Source: Amoebophrya sp. A120
Lineage: Eukaryota > Sar > Dinophyceae > Syndiniales > Amoebophryaceae
DNA: 64,000 nt
Assembly: GCA_905178155.1 (NCBI GenBank)
Contig: CAJINV010000016.1
Coordinates: 496,001 to 560,000 of the forward strand
Direction of reading: 5' to 3'
The notes below the pieces were generated by a model. It searched no databases. It had not been told where the DNA came from and saw nothing but the letters and a program-made list of their open reading frames with translations. Both the position numbers and the translations under genes were made by a program. Positions 53,923-64,000 of this stretch are shown piece by piece (positions within the stretch are counted from its first letter, which is position 1; every line of letters begins with the position of its first letter).

Positions 53923-56900
53923 TCACAAAAACGTGTACTCCTGGAAGTTGTTTGCGAAATCCAGGTGCTCGTAGTTGTCGATGTTGGGTTTTTGATGCAC
54001 CGGCACGCTGTTTCTTTTCTCGGAGTGGTAGTACACTCTTTCCGGTTGGTTTTTCCGCTCGAAGTCGTCGTCGTGCCACAGATCCTGTTCCGCATAACGG
54101 GTTCGCTTCGACTTGTGATCGTTGTAAAAATCTTGGTCCTCGTCGTTCGAGTCCCCCGGGTGCTGGTTTGCCGCCTCGGAAAAAATGGCGTGACCTTTGA
54201 TACAATTTTTTGTACACGAGTAGTGCATGACATCAAAGTGCTTCCACTTTTAAAGTAGATTTTGCATGACAAAAACCAAATCCGCAGTTGCAAAACAAGT
54301 ATAAAAACAGTTACCGCCCAAAAGTGGTTCCTCGTCTAGCATATCCAAGTACGGATCGTCCCCAAACCCGTCCCAATCGTGGTGGATTTTATGCATTGCA
54401 AAAGCATCCCATCGTGATTGTACTGCATTACAAATTTCTTCAAAACCAAAACGGAGAATGAAACTTGTCATGCAGCTTCCGGTTAGGAAGTAGCTTTGTC
54501 GTGCGTGGCTGCAATCTTCAGTCCGGCTACACTACTTTTGCACAGGATAGATTTCCCCGTGCTGGACCTCGTTTTTCTCTGCTTGTGGGTCGTCTCCCAG
54601 CCCGTCCCACTCCTTCGATTCCCCGTTGTCCTCCGGCCAATCGTAATCCGACCAGTCGTAGAGTTTCTTGCCCTTCTTGTGAAAGTCCCGCTCCGCGTCG
54701 GGATGGTCCGCTGGGTTGTGGACATGTGTTGTACTCTTTTCGCTGTAGTCGTGATGCGGGTCGAGGTGGTGGTTCAGCTCATCGTAGTCGTCAACGTCGA
54801 AATCTTCATGTTCGTCTGTTTTCTCCCCAGCATCATGCTGTTGACCTTTTTCTTCGCTTGTTGACAAGAAATTGTTGTTCTGGTCGTCTTTTGATGATAG
54901 TTTTTCATCATCATCTCCGTTAACACCTTCATTGTCGGTTTGCAAAAACGATTTCGTATTCTCCTTTTTCACGACCTTGTTGATATTACCGGTTTTCTTC
55001 TTGCTCACCGGGTTAATCTTCGGTTTCCCGTCATACACCGGCGTCCCTCCGCCTCCGGGTGGCGGCTCGGAACAAGCGGGGATGGAGGTCGTTGGGGTGT
55101 TTTCATCACGAGATCCACCATCGCCTTCTGCGACCGGTGCATCAGTGCAGAGGGGAACGCCGGGGGTCGTAGCTTCATCTTCACCTTTACCGTCTTCGCT
55201 GTGATCCTTTGGGGCTTCTGGTGGGGAGGTAGCAGATGAAGCAGTGTCATGATCTTCCTTCTCGTCTACTTCTTTCTCCGCTTTAAGCTCGGTCAGGGTT
55301 ACTGAAGGATCGGACTTTTGATGGGTGGTTGTATCTGCTTTCTCAGTCGGCTCTTGTTCCGCGACGTTGTTCACAGTTTTGATCTTGTTCCCGACCTGAA
55401 AGAATTTACGTGCTTGCTTATATTCGCTTCTGTTCGTTTCTCAGTGAAACCAGATCAAGATTGCATGCTGTATGTTCTTCCGTGCGGGTTCGCAGGCAAA
55501 GATTGCAAAAGATACACTCCCCTGAAAACCTCAAAAAAGCGATAGGGCGAAGGGCTCAAATCAAGCATGCCGTCGAGGCTGGCAACCACAAGTATGCCCG
55601 AGGGGGACCGAGGGGGGACCGGGGTCGAGCGACTTTTTTTCCCCCCACCAGCCGCAAAACACGACCTGAGTCTGGTTTCTGAGCGAAAACGGCACTCAAG
55701 CAACCAAAAAAAGTCGCTTTTCACTCAAAATTCCGCAACCCCGAGCGCATTCGGTCTCTTTCGATGGCCAACAACACAGAAAAAAGTCGCTCCCCCTCGG
55801 TCAACCTCGGTCCCCCTCTTCCCCAGTCTCCCGTGCGGTTTCGCGGAAAAAGATTGCAAAAGATGCTTTCCCACAAAGACGTCAAAAAAGCAACAGGGCG
55901 AAGGGCATAAATCAAGCATGCCGTCGGGGCTGGCGTTCGCAAGTATGCTTCAGGGGGACCGAGGGGGGACCGAGGTCGAGCGACTTTTTTTCCTCCCACC
56001 AGCCGCAAAACACGACCTGAGTCTGGTTTCTAAGCGAAAACGGCGCTCAAGCAACCAAAAAAAGTCGCTTTTCACTCAAAATGCCGCAATCCCGAGCGCA
56101 TTAGGTCTCTTCCGATGACCAACAACCTGGAAAAAAGTCGCTCGCCCTCGGTCAACCTCGGTCCCCCTCGTCCCCAGTCTCCCGTGCGGTTTCGTAGAAA
56201 AAGATTGCAAAAGATGCTTTCCCACAAAAACCTCAAAAAAGCAGCAGGGCGAAGCGAATAAATCAAGCATGCCGTCGGGGCTGGCGATCGACAGTATGCT
56301 CGAGGGGGACCGAAGGTTGACCGAGGTCGAGCGACTTTTTTTCCTCCCACTAGCACCAAAACACGACCTGAGTCTGGTTTGTGAGCGAAAACGGCGCCCA
56401 AGCAACCAAAAAAAGTCGCTTTTCACTCAAAACTCCGCAACCCCGAGCGCATTAGGTCTCTTTCGATGGCCAACAACACAGAAAAAAGTCGCTCGCCCTC
56501 GGTCAACCTCGGTCCCCCTCGTCCGCAGTCTCCCGTGCGGTTTCGCAGAAAAAGATTGCAAAAGATGCGTTCCCACAAAAACCTCAAAAAAGCGACAGGG
56601 CGAAGGGCTCAAATCAAGCATGCCGTCGAGGCTGGCGATCGCAAGTATGCCCGAGGGGGACCGAGGGGGGACCGAGGTCGAGCGACTTTTTTTCCTCCCA
56701 CCAGCCGCAAAACACGACCTGAGTCTGGTTTCTGAGCGAAAACGGCAATCAAGCAACCAAAAAAAGTCGCTTTTCACTCAAAATTCCGCAACCCCGAGCG
56801 CATTAGGTCTCTTTCGATGGCCAACAACACAGAAAAAAGTCGCTCGCCCTCGGTCAACCTCGGTCCCCCTCGTCCCCAGTCATCTCCCGTGCGGTTTCGC

Positions 56901-57691
56901 AGAAAAAGATTGCAAAACATGCTTTCCCACAAAAACCTGAAAAAAGCATCAAGGCAAAGGGCTTAGATCAAGCATGCCGTCGGGGCTGGCGATCGCAAGA
57001 ACGCTCGAGGGGGACCGAAGGCTGACCGAGGTCAAGCGACTTTTTTTCCTCCCACCAGCCGCAAAACACGACCTGAGTCTGGTTTCTGAGCGAAAACGGC
57101 GCTCAAGCAACCACAAAAAGTCGCTTTTCACTCAAAATTCCGCAACCCCGAGCGCTGTAGGTCTCTTTCGATGGCCAACAACACAGAAAAAAGTCGCTCG
57201 CCCTCGGTCAACCTCGGTCCCCCTCGTCCCCAGTCTCCCGTGCGGTTTCGCAGAAAAAGATTGCAAAAGATGCTTTGATGAAGAAAATTGAACTATACCT
57301 CCTCAATGCTTTTTTTCCACTCCTTCTTGTTCGTTTTACCGTCCTCAGACTCAGATAACCCAAGAGTATCTACGCTTTCCTTCTTTCCTCCTTCACTGGT
57401 GTGATCCTTGTCGTCGCCGCTCGTGCTTGTTTCTGCGTCCGTTCTTTCCTCACCTGCCTTCTCCGCCTGCTCCGCCGGCGCTGTTTCGCTTTTTTCGTCC
57501 TGAACCGTCGTTACTGTCGGAGTTACTTGCTCACCTTGATCCTGTGCGACATTTTTTTCTCCTTCGGTTGCTGGAGAAGTTGCAGTAGATAAATTTTCGT
57601 CCTCTTTCTGCAGTTTGTTCATCGTCTTCGCCCCGACGACGTCGCTTAGCTTCATAAAATCCGGATTCCCCAGGTATCGGTGCCGAGTCAT
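53923..57691 (-). CDS. Acidic Asp/His-rich protein, unrecognised
   Basis: Exons 57691-57299, 55395-54550, 54384-54315 and 54194-53923 give 526 residues plus stop. The start MTRHRYLGNPDF is the only ATG after an upstream in-frame stop, though the frame extends a little further (HPEKAAQ), so an earlier exon is possible. The middle is Glu/Thr/Ser/Lys-rich. The last third is rich in Asp, His, Trp and Tyr with repeating character: DYDELNHHLDPHHDYS, LYDWSDYDWPEDNGESKEWD, HHDWDGFGDDPYLDML. No signal peptide, helix or known domain is seen; acidic His-rich tracts could bind metal, which is speculation. Interruptions are a 1,903-bp GT–AG intron packed with satellite DNA, one family G introner and a GT–AG intron at 54195-54314. 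SFLQTDN resembles SFLQADD in the next gene upstream. Confidence 0.7.
54390..54549. mobile_element. Introner, family G
   Basis: 160 bp between GATTT copies. Joins QHGEI to HHDWD in the Asp/His-rich gene. Confidence 0.92.
55396..57298 (-). other. GT–AG intron of about 1.9 kb filled by satellite DNA
   Basis: The donor follows codons SIEE (GAG|GTATAG) and the acceptor TTTCAG precedes VGNKIKTVNN, phase 0 on both sides, so the Asp/His-rich protein reads straight across. It is over ten times longer than the other conventional introns here (37-184 nt). Most of its length is the 351-bp tandem repeat. Confidence 0.85.
55480..57290. repeat. 351-bp tandem satellite, five periods
   Basis: The landmark GATTGCAAAAGAT recurs at about 55501, 55852, 56203, 56554, 56908 and 57259, spacings 351, 351, 351, 354, 351. 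Copies differ by scattered substitutions. Units contain CCTCGGTCCCCCTC, short poly-A runs and GAGCGACTTTTTTTCC. The period is 117 codons, so long frames stay open on both strands; these look like a by-product of the period, not genes. Confidence 0.93.
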
Positions 57692-57853
57692 CTGCGCAGC
57701 TTTTTCCGGATGTTTCGTATCGACAGAGGAAATTGTTCACCGCACACGGAGATGAAGAGCCAGTGTCTCAACTGAAGAACTTGCATAACACCAAGACCCT
57801 CTACCCTTGATCTTGAATCTCATTGATTCTGCATTACAGCTTTCGGTTTTATT

Positions 57854-58686
57854 TCAAGAGATGAGTTGGCAAGGTTTTTCATCTTCTACGAGTCGTGCAT
57901 AGTGAATCTCCAATGCGTATTTCGACGCAACCTCTTTCATCGCTTTGTCCTCCATTGCGGCCTCCTCCTTTTTCATTTTTTCCGTGTGGTCTTTCGCAAC
58001 CTGATCCAACATCTTGATTCGGATCTCCCACTCCTTGTGTTTCTGCTCTTCCTCGGGCGTCCGCGGCTTGTGATCTTCGTGGAGGTTTGTTTTGTCCTCC
58101 TTTTGGTCATCATGTGCTGATTTCTCTACTACTTCCGACTTACCTGTTTTGCTCTTTCCGTGCAGAGTACTGGTGGTTGCAGCATCTGTTCTTGACTGGT
58201 GCGACGTGGTCATCGTGGATTTTTTCCGTGCGAGTTGTGCCGTTCCTGTTGTCTCCTCTTCCTTCTTTGCATGATCGTTCTTACTGGACGCTGCTACTCC
58301 GCCGCTTAGTTTCTCCTTGTCAACGACGTGCCACTCATCTTTCGAACCTTTTTTATCCTCGACGGAAATAAATGATTCGTCCGCATGCTTGTTGTCGTCC
58401 GCTTGAAGGAACGACGTGCCAGTCGATGTACTGGGGCTGGCTTTGATGTCTTTGTTTTCCTCGCTAGTAGGTCTTGGCTTTTCATGGTCCAAAACATCAT
58501 CGTCGTCCTGGTTTGATTTTTTCCATTTCTCATTTACACCTCCACGTTCACATTTACGCTTAGCGAAGATCATGCACATCAGCACTTAACGAAATATCAA
58601 AATACCTCATCGTTTTGGTGGTCGTACGGCTCATCCACGGAGTTCATCGGGTTTAGGGGGACAGCTCCCGCTGCCGCGGTATGCAT
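57854..58686 (-). CDS. Lys/Glu/Ser-rich hydrophilic protein, unrecognised
   Basis: Proposed exons 58686-58606 and 58558-57854 (261 residues) are joined over a 47-nt intron with a GTATTT donor and CTAAG acceptor. The start ATG gives MHTAAAGAVPLNPMNSVDEP. The body is charged and low-complexity (KKSNQDDDDVLDHEK, then EEQKHKEWEIRIKML) and probably largely disordered with a helical end (AKDHTEKMKKEEAAMEDKAM). It stops with DEKPCQLIS. No introner is present. The tract GTSFLQADDNKHADESF parallels a tract in the downstream neighbour, so the two may be related by duplication, or be one gene with an unresolved splice across the 162-bp gap. Confidence 0.55.
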
Positions 58687-58861
58687 TGGAAAACAAGCCG
58701 ATAGGAGTTGTACTGTCTTCGATGGTCGAGTAACCTACTTCTTCGAGGATGCAGCCATATCTTCGAACATTTTCATGCTGATAATTTATCAGCATGGAAC
58801 TGTTTGATAGCCAACTTACACGACAGAACTACCACGGTGAAAAATTCATTCCTACCAGTTG

Positions 58862-61800
58862 TTATTCCAAAGCATACGATGGCATGGGTGCTGGTATCTC
58901 ATCTATTTGCACAAACCCTCCGGGCGCGGTGTTATGCGAGGGCGAAGGAACGGGGGGTTGGGTGGTGCCCTCCGTGGCCGGCGGTGGCGTTGCCGTGGTG
59001 GCTGGGCACGTGCAATTTTTCAGGACCCCCAGTAGACGCTCTTGGTCGGTGCAATTGTGGTTGCAAGGTATGCATTTTACAAATACGATCGAATCGCCTT
59101 GACGTTTGGAGATTTCTGTTGGTGAAGCTCGCATGATCGCAGAGTAGCTGCTCGTCTGGCGCAACAGTATCAGAAAAAATTTTGGGAGGCTCATATTGCA
59201 GTAGAGTCATTCGCAAGACGCATGACAAACTGAGTTAAAAATTCGCAGCAAATCATCAAGAGAACTCGCCACTCCTATTCGTGGATCTTCCCAAGTCTTG
59301 CTCTTCTTCATCTTCAAATTATCGCGTCACAATCACAAATTATCCAGGGACCACAGATCAATTATATTTGCAATGCGTACAAGGGGTCTGCTGGCAACAC
59401 GGCGGCGCGGTTACGTTTCCGTTAGTTCCGTATTACAATGAAAAATGCCCCCACCCCCGAACTTGGGAGCCTTTGTATTGCAAACCTTTCCAAATGAAAC
59501 ATTCGCCCTCTTGCATCTATCAGCATCACAGATTTCTAATCGCGAATAGCAAAAATTTGCATTGCAAAAGATCCCAGCAAAAGCGGCGCTTGTCATGCAA
59601 GCGATCATGCGATACCCGCCTAGACTCTGCATCAGAGAGATTCGTACCCCTTGCATGCATGACAAAAAGTTTTCATTTGGAAACTTCGCATCGCAAATTT
59701 TTGCAAATTTGAGGGTGGGGGCATTTTTCACTGTGATATCCCGTTCAGCGTCTGCTGGATCTGCGTCCCGTTCGACGGTGGGGACGCTGTGGTCGTCACC
59801 GTACCGGTTTTCGGTGAACCTTCGGGAATGCTCTTGCTCTTACTATTGCTTCCCGCCAGGCCCAACATTTTCTTCAACCCGTTGTAGTTCTCCCGCAGCA
59901 TTTCGCTCAGCGTGCCCGCTACACCGGAATCGTTCGGTTGTTCTTTCAATTGTCTCCTCGTTTTCTCCACTAATGACATTTTAGCTGTTTTCTTGCCAGA
60001 CGTCACCTCCTTGCTTTCCGAAGATTTCGCGGTTTTGACCGAGAAAAACAAATCCTTAGTACTTCCCTTTTCATCCGCGTCGTGATTGCCTTCGATTTTG
60101 AAGGAAAGAGAGTTTTTCTCTACCTGTTCGGAAGTTGTAATAGTGGATTTTTGAAGTTTCTTCGCCGCTGCTAATTCCGCCTTTTTCGCCTCCAGTTCCT
60201 GCTCCGCTTTTTTCCTCTTCGCTAGCGCCGAAACGGTTCCGGGGGTGGCGACCCCATTGGGGCCTATGGTCTGCGGCACTTCTTCTTCTTCTTCTTTTTC
60301 CGGGGCGTGTTGTTCGTCTTTTTTGTCTTGGTCCGTGTCACTGCTAGAAGAATTTTCTTCTACCTTCGCGCTGGGGGAAGCGGTGCTGTCGCTTGTGGAA
60401 GCGGCGACACCGGGGCTGACGGTGCTCGCTGCTGTATCCTGAGTAAAAACGTACCCACGCCAGAGTTGTAATGGAGATTTGCAAAGACAGGAAGACTTGT
60501 GATGCGCATCCCCATGAGAGCCATTTCCAATCGTGTTTTGGAATTTGTGATGCTGTGAACAGGATGAGCAGATGAATCTGTGATGCGGCTGCACTTGCTA
60601 ACCTGCACTACACTGCAGAGCGCAACTTGTCATGCGTGACTTACAAAACTCCTAGGTTTGTGTTGCAAAATCCCCATCCTGACTTTGGTGTGGGTACGTT
60701 TTTACATAGGATATGCTGAAGGACTGGCACTGGTTACCGCAGAACTCGGACTGACAGTACTAGCAGCTGCATCCGGAGCGGCGCTCGTAGCCGCAGCACT
60801 ACCGGGGCTGATACTGGTCGCTGCTGAGTTACTCGGACTGACGCTACTCGCTGCTGCACTCGCACCAGGACTGACGCTACTCGCTGCTGCACTCGCACCA
60901 GGACTGACGCTACTCGCTGCTGCACTCGCACCAGGACTGACGCTACTCGCTGCTGCATTCACACCACCGGGACTGACACTAGTAGCCGCTGCATTCACAC
61001 CGGGACTGATGCTGCTCGCTGCTGCATTCGCACCACCGGGACTGACGCTACTCGCTGCAGCATCCGGGCTGGCGCTTGTCGCGGCCGAGGCACTGCTACC
61101 GGGGCTGGCACTCGTCGCCTGATCGAAGTTTGAATTCACGATGATGGTCGTGCTGCTGTCGGGCTCCTGCTGTCCAACCGGAACAGCGGTGCTCGCGGTG
61201 GAGGAGCTGGATTCATCCGCTGTTTTCCCCTCATCGCCTGGACCGGTATCAACTCAAAAAGTGTCTGGGTCTGGAAGATTGCAACTTATCATGCTGCTTT
61301 TGGACTCTAAAAAAATTTGTAGTGCATGACCAGCAACAAGAGGGGCACAGCTTATGCTACCCGGACAGGGCATTTCTCATGCAGAAGGTGCACCACGAAG
61401 CCCTCTACAAGTCTGCGATGCTAGGTCATGCATTAAAGGCATCGTGGGTCATGAGAAATATGCATGACAAATCTTGCATTCGTCCAGACCCAGACATTTT
61501 TGCATTTGATAATCGGTCCCGACAGCCGACTGGTCTTCATTTTTTCCGTCGGCCGCACTCCCGTGCCACTTTCCATCGTGAACAACTGCGTTACTGTTGC
61601 TCGCGGGAGTTGAAGGAGACGTTGACTGCTGCTGCTGCGCAGTAGAAGAAGCGCCGGTACTACCGGTTGCAGTATTGCTACTCTCATTCGGAATAGACGT
61701 GGCAGGTGCTGCACCGTTAGGAGCGTTAGTCTGGCCTGCCGTTGCTCCTGTACTAGCTGCGTTTTCCTCTGCCGTCGTACCGTCGTCTTCATCTCCCGAG

Positions 61801-63136
61801 GTTGTACTACTGCTTGTGGAAAACGTCAGTGTCTTCGCGGTTTTCACCTTCGAAGATGCCCCCTCGTCCTGCGAGGAAGTACTACTGCTAGATGCGACGT
61901 CAGCATCAGAAGTTCTCTTCGTCGCCAGGGCTGGTTCCGCAGCGTCCGATCCGTCCGTGGTGAGGTCGACCTTGAGGAATTTTGACTGCAGGGAGTTTTT
62001 TCCGTGGATGTTTTCCTGCATTTTCTTCTCCAAAAATTCCTTCTCCTTCTCCACCTCGTCGTTCTTGTAGTTGTGCTGGATCGCCTCTTTCTGGTTTTCA
62101 TCTTTATTCTCCTCGACTTCTTCGTCCAAACCGATTTTCATGTGCTTTCTCTGCTGCATCTTAATCTGCTCGATCTCCCGCTCCGCTTCCCTTTTTGAGG
62201 CCTCGTTTTTCTTCCGGATCATGGTCTTTATGTCTTCTGTATGCACAGCAAACGTAGAATCGCAAAGTCTGGCGCATGAATTGCAATAGTACAAAGTTTT
62301 TCAAAATCGCAAATTGGAATACAAGCGACCGACCACAGTGCAGATAGTTTTCTTGTCTCAATATGCAACATTGCAATTCGCACGGCTTTATACGATTATT
62401 TTCCACCCGGCGCATACTCTTCCTTCTTTGCAAATGTCGTTTTCCTCTTCTCCGCCTGTTTCTTCCGGATCATGTCCAAATCTTTCTTCACCAACTGCTC
62501 CGGGGTCAGGTTTATCAACTGTAAAAATGTCTGGGTCTGGAAGAGTGTTAAACCTGTCATGCAGGTTTTCCATGACCCATGAGGTCTGGAATGCGGGACC
62601 TAGCATGACAGAGTCTGTGAGGTCTCTGCTATGCCTATCCTGCATGAGAAACTCCCTCCCAACTTGGTCGAAAGTGAACAGCATTTGGCCCTCATGCAAC
62701 ACAGATTTTCGCATTATTCGGATTTAGCATGACAACTTGCAATCTTCCAGACCCAGACATTTTTGCAATCCATAAGGTTTTCCTTCTTCTTAAACGCGCC
62801 CGGCCGTTCGTCTTCGGGTACATCCCCGGAGATCCCCTCTGAGATCTCGCTTGGCGTGTACGCGTGCATGTCGCCGGTTATTTGCTGCATCATGGGCGGG
62901 GCGTTGTGCCCAGTTGTCAGCTGTTCATGGTCCTGTCCATCGAGATTCAGCACCGCGGCAGACACAAAAGTGACTGCGACACAGGCGAGCGTGGTTAAAG
63001 GTTGATTCGTCTTTCGGGGGTTGAAAATTCTAGTACCGCCGCTTGCCGCTGTAGAGTTGTACGAGGGTCGTCGTGCTGTGCGGCATGACAAACCGCCGCC
63101 GCGGTCTTTTTCTTTTCTCCGCCGCGGCCGATGCAT
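58862..63136 (-). CDS. Ser/Ala-rich protein with one membrane segment, unrecognised
   Basis: The ATG at 63136 opens a basic leader (MHRPRRRKEKDRGGG) and then one hydrophobic segment (LTTLACVAVTFVSAAVLNL), a signal anchor. Exons 63136-62775, 62507-62407, 62236-61512, 61241-60714, 60429-59739 and 59425-59381 read in frame over four introners and one GT–AG intron (62237-62406). Regions in order: Lys/Glu-rich coil (KREAEREIEQIKMQQRKHM), Ser/Thr-rich tract, an 11-residue repeat (SVSPGASAAAS), more Ser/Thr, and a Lys-rich helix (KRKKAEQELEAKKAELAAAKK). The last exon is Cys-rich and Pro-rich (CIPCNHNCTDQERLLG, ending PAPMPSYALE). Its splice from 59381 is unresolved; the gene may instead stop near 59358. 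A surface or secreted role is inference only. Confidence 0.65.
59431..59738. mobile_element. Introner, family E
   Basis: 308 bp, flanks TTCCG and TCCCG. Ends TATTACAATGAAAAATGCCC and its inverse. Strongly similar inside to the copy at 39952. Joins QTLNG to TNGNV. Confidence 0.9.
60435..60713. mobile_element. Introner, family C
   Basis: 279 bp between TGCTG copies. Joins SPSA to ASTVS in the Ser/Ala-rich gene. The interior is close to 12903. Confidence 0.93.
60735..61105 (-). repeat. 33-bp coding minisatellite (SVSPGASAAAS)
   Basis: Within the Ser/Ala-rich gene an 11-residue unit repeats about ten times, with three near-identical 33-bp units around 60845-60955 (plus strand CTGACGCTACTCGCTGCTGC). 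Outer units diverge (SPGGVNAAAS, SPDAAAS). Expansion by slippage or unequal exchange is likely. Confidence 0.85.
61247..61511. mobile_element. Introner, family A
   Basis: 265 bp, flanks ACCGG and ATCGG. Left end TATCAACTCAAAAAGTG has lost part of the usual arm. Joins SAVGT to PGDEG with one residue ambiguous. Minority orientation. Confidence 0.9.
62513..62774. mobile_element. Introner, family A
   Basis: 262 bp between AGGTT copies. Joins FKKKEN to LTPEQ in the Ser/Ala-rich gene. Confidence 0.93.
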
Positions 63137-63874
63137 CTTGTATTCTAATCTCGGCTCTTGATAGATTTAAGTTTTATCGAATGACGTCATTCTCCTTTTT
63201 GTAAAATCACAACAACTGTAAGTGGTCGGACACCTAGAAGTAGAAGAGGTCGGCACTTTTTTTGTGATTTTTCAGACTCAACAGTAGGACATGACTTCAC
63301 ATTGCATATCGCTCTGTCACGGTTCCTCTCCGTTTCGTGATCCATCAAAACCACTCAAGGGCTCGTCTGACTACTGCCGCCCAGAATAGTATTAGAGCCG
63401 TTCGGTGACCTCACTACATATCAACCAAGCTTGCTGCTCATCCCTCTGTCTCAGAAAGAAGAAGGGCGCACCAGAGCCCGTTTTTACGCAAAATCAACAA
63501 ATCTTGGCTCAACAAGTTCGTCCTGCTCTCAGAGACAGAGACAGACGGGTCTTGAACAAGAAAAAAGTGGAAAACTGCTCCGCGTCTCCTTCAATACCAG
63601 CCAGACCGGTGCAGCCTACTGGAAGACTGATATCTTGTCCATGTGTGTCTATTTCGCGTAAAACTGAGAGGAAAAACTGCGTTGCATTCAGGCACGAAAC
63701 GATTACGACTACCTGGATCTGTCGTCCTGAATTCGTGTTTCGTTGATTGTTCATTGAGTCTTAAATATTGTTGTCGGTAACTTGACGTTGTAATCTTGTC
63801 TAAAATAGTACGAGTACCATAGTACCTACTTACTTAAGTAATTGTCGAACTTCTGCTTCATCTTCAAACAAACA
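63137..63874. other. Possible divergent promoter / strand-switch region
   Basis: Lies between the first minus-strand ATG (63136) and the possible plus-strand ATG (63875). No gene is supported. Composition is mixed, with no GC island. Confidence 0.4.
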
Positions 63875-64000
63875 ATGCCTTCTAAGAGGCACCTGGCTGC
63901 TCACAATGAGCTGCACCGTCTACTGTCCCACACTTCCTACTCCAAACACCGTCCCGCCCGGATCTGGTCCACGCAACAGGCGGGTGAAACTTTGGCCTGA
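63875..64000 (+). CDS. Possible first exon of a divergent plus-strand gene
   Basis: A 41-codon frame begins at ATG 63875 (MPSKRHLAAHNELHRLL) and closes with TGA at the last base of the window. It could be a first exon using the GTGAAA donor near its end. It lies about 740 bp from the divergent minus-strand ATG at 63136. Composition looks protein-like, but the short length and the edge leave it weakly supported. Confidence 0.3.
   Translation: MPSKRHLAAHNELHRLLSHTSYSKHRPARIWSTQQAGETLA

Noticed and set aside
56269-56940. Plus-strand frames in the satellite (up to 223 codons)
   Set aside because: Open because the period is a multiple of three; they lie within an intron and have mirrored frames on the other strand.

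Overview
The window is eukaryotic nuclear DNA. Reading frames are broken up by many short insertions that can be excised in frame, conventional GT–AG introns are also present, and the recognisable proteins are eukaryotic: a FYVE-domain PI3P 5-kinase (PIKfyve/Fab1), the SLX1 GIY-YIG nuclease, and a large GPH/MFS_2-type symporter. Every gene supported inside the window lies on the minus strand, a roughly 63 kb one-directional array. Dense terminal-inverted-repeat 'introner' elements plus co-oriented genes match what is described for syndinian dinoflagellate parasites such as Amoebophrya. That assignment is inference; no rRNA or organellar marker is present.

Layout in transcription order (right to left): a Ser/Ala-rich protein with one membrane segment (58862-63136); an acidic Lys/Glu-rich protein (57854-58686); an Asp/His-rich acidic protein whose 1.9 kb intron is filled with a 351-bp satellite (53923-57691); a coiled-coil protein of about 2,080 residues (43336-53129 or further right); a GPH/MFS_2 transporter (34242-40983) followed at once by a two-helix membrane protein (31021-34169); PIKfyve/Fab1 (17938-28118); an intronless UDP-glycosyltransferase-like gene (14876-16852); a small basic coiled-coil protein (13903-14292); a secreted Gln/Ser-rich protein (11090-13548); a mucin-like C-terminally anchored protein (10044-10847); SLX1 (5373-9337); and a partial unrecognised gene running off the left edge (1-3521). 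At the right edge a short plus-strand frame (63875-64000) may be the first exon of a divergent gene.

The dominant feature is a set of 58 introner elements (about 150-330 bp each, together about 14-15 kb). I sort them by their terminal inverted repeats. A: TATCAAATGC plus GTCTGGGTCTGGAAG, 27 copies. B: TATCAAAAGGAAAAATCCCC, 6. C: TATCCTGAGTAAAAACGT, 10. D: TATGAGAGTGCACAACT, 3. E: TATTGTGAGGAAAAATGCCC, 2. F: TATCGCAAGAAAAAACTG, 4. G: TATCCTGTGCAAAAGTATCG, 5. H: one copy, a long hairpin. Nearly all sit inside coding sequence between two copies of a roughly 5-bp target duplication. Deleting the element plus one duplication copy restores a sensible frame at almost every site. Ends read TAT…ATA rather than GT…AG, and family A is found in both orientations.

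Three GC-rich islands (about 4190-5270, 28680-29900 and 41650-42650) each begin roughly 600-700 bp upstream of the ATG of the partial left gene, PIKfyve and the transporter. No gene is supported in them. Coordinates come from reading the sequence by eye, so exon edges may be off by a base or two.
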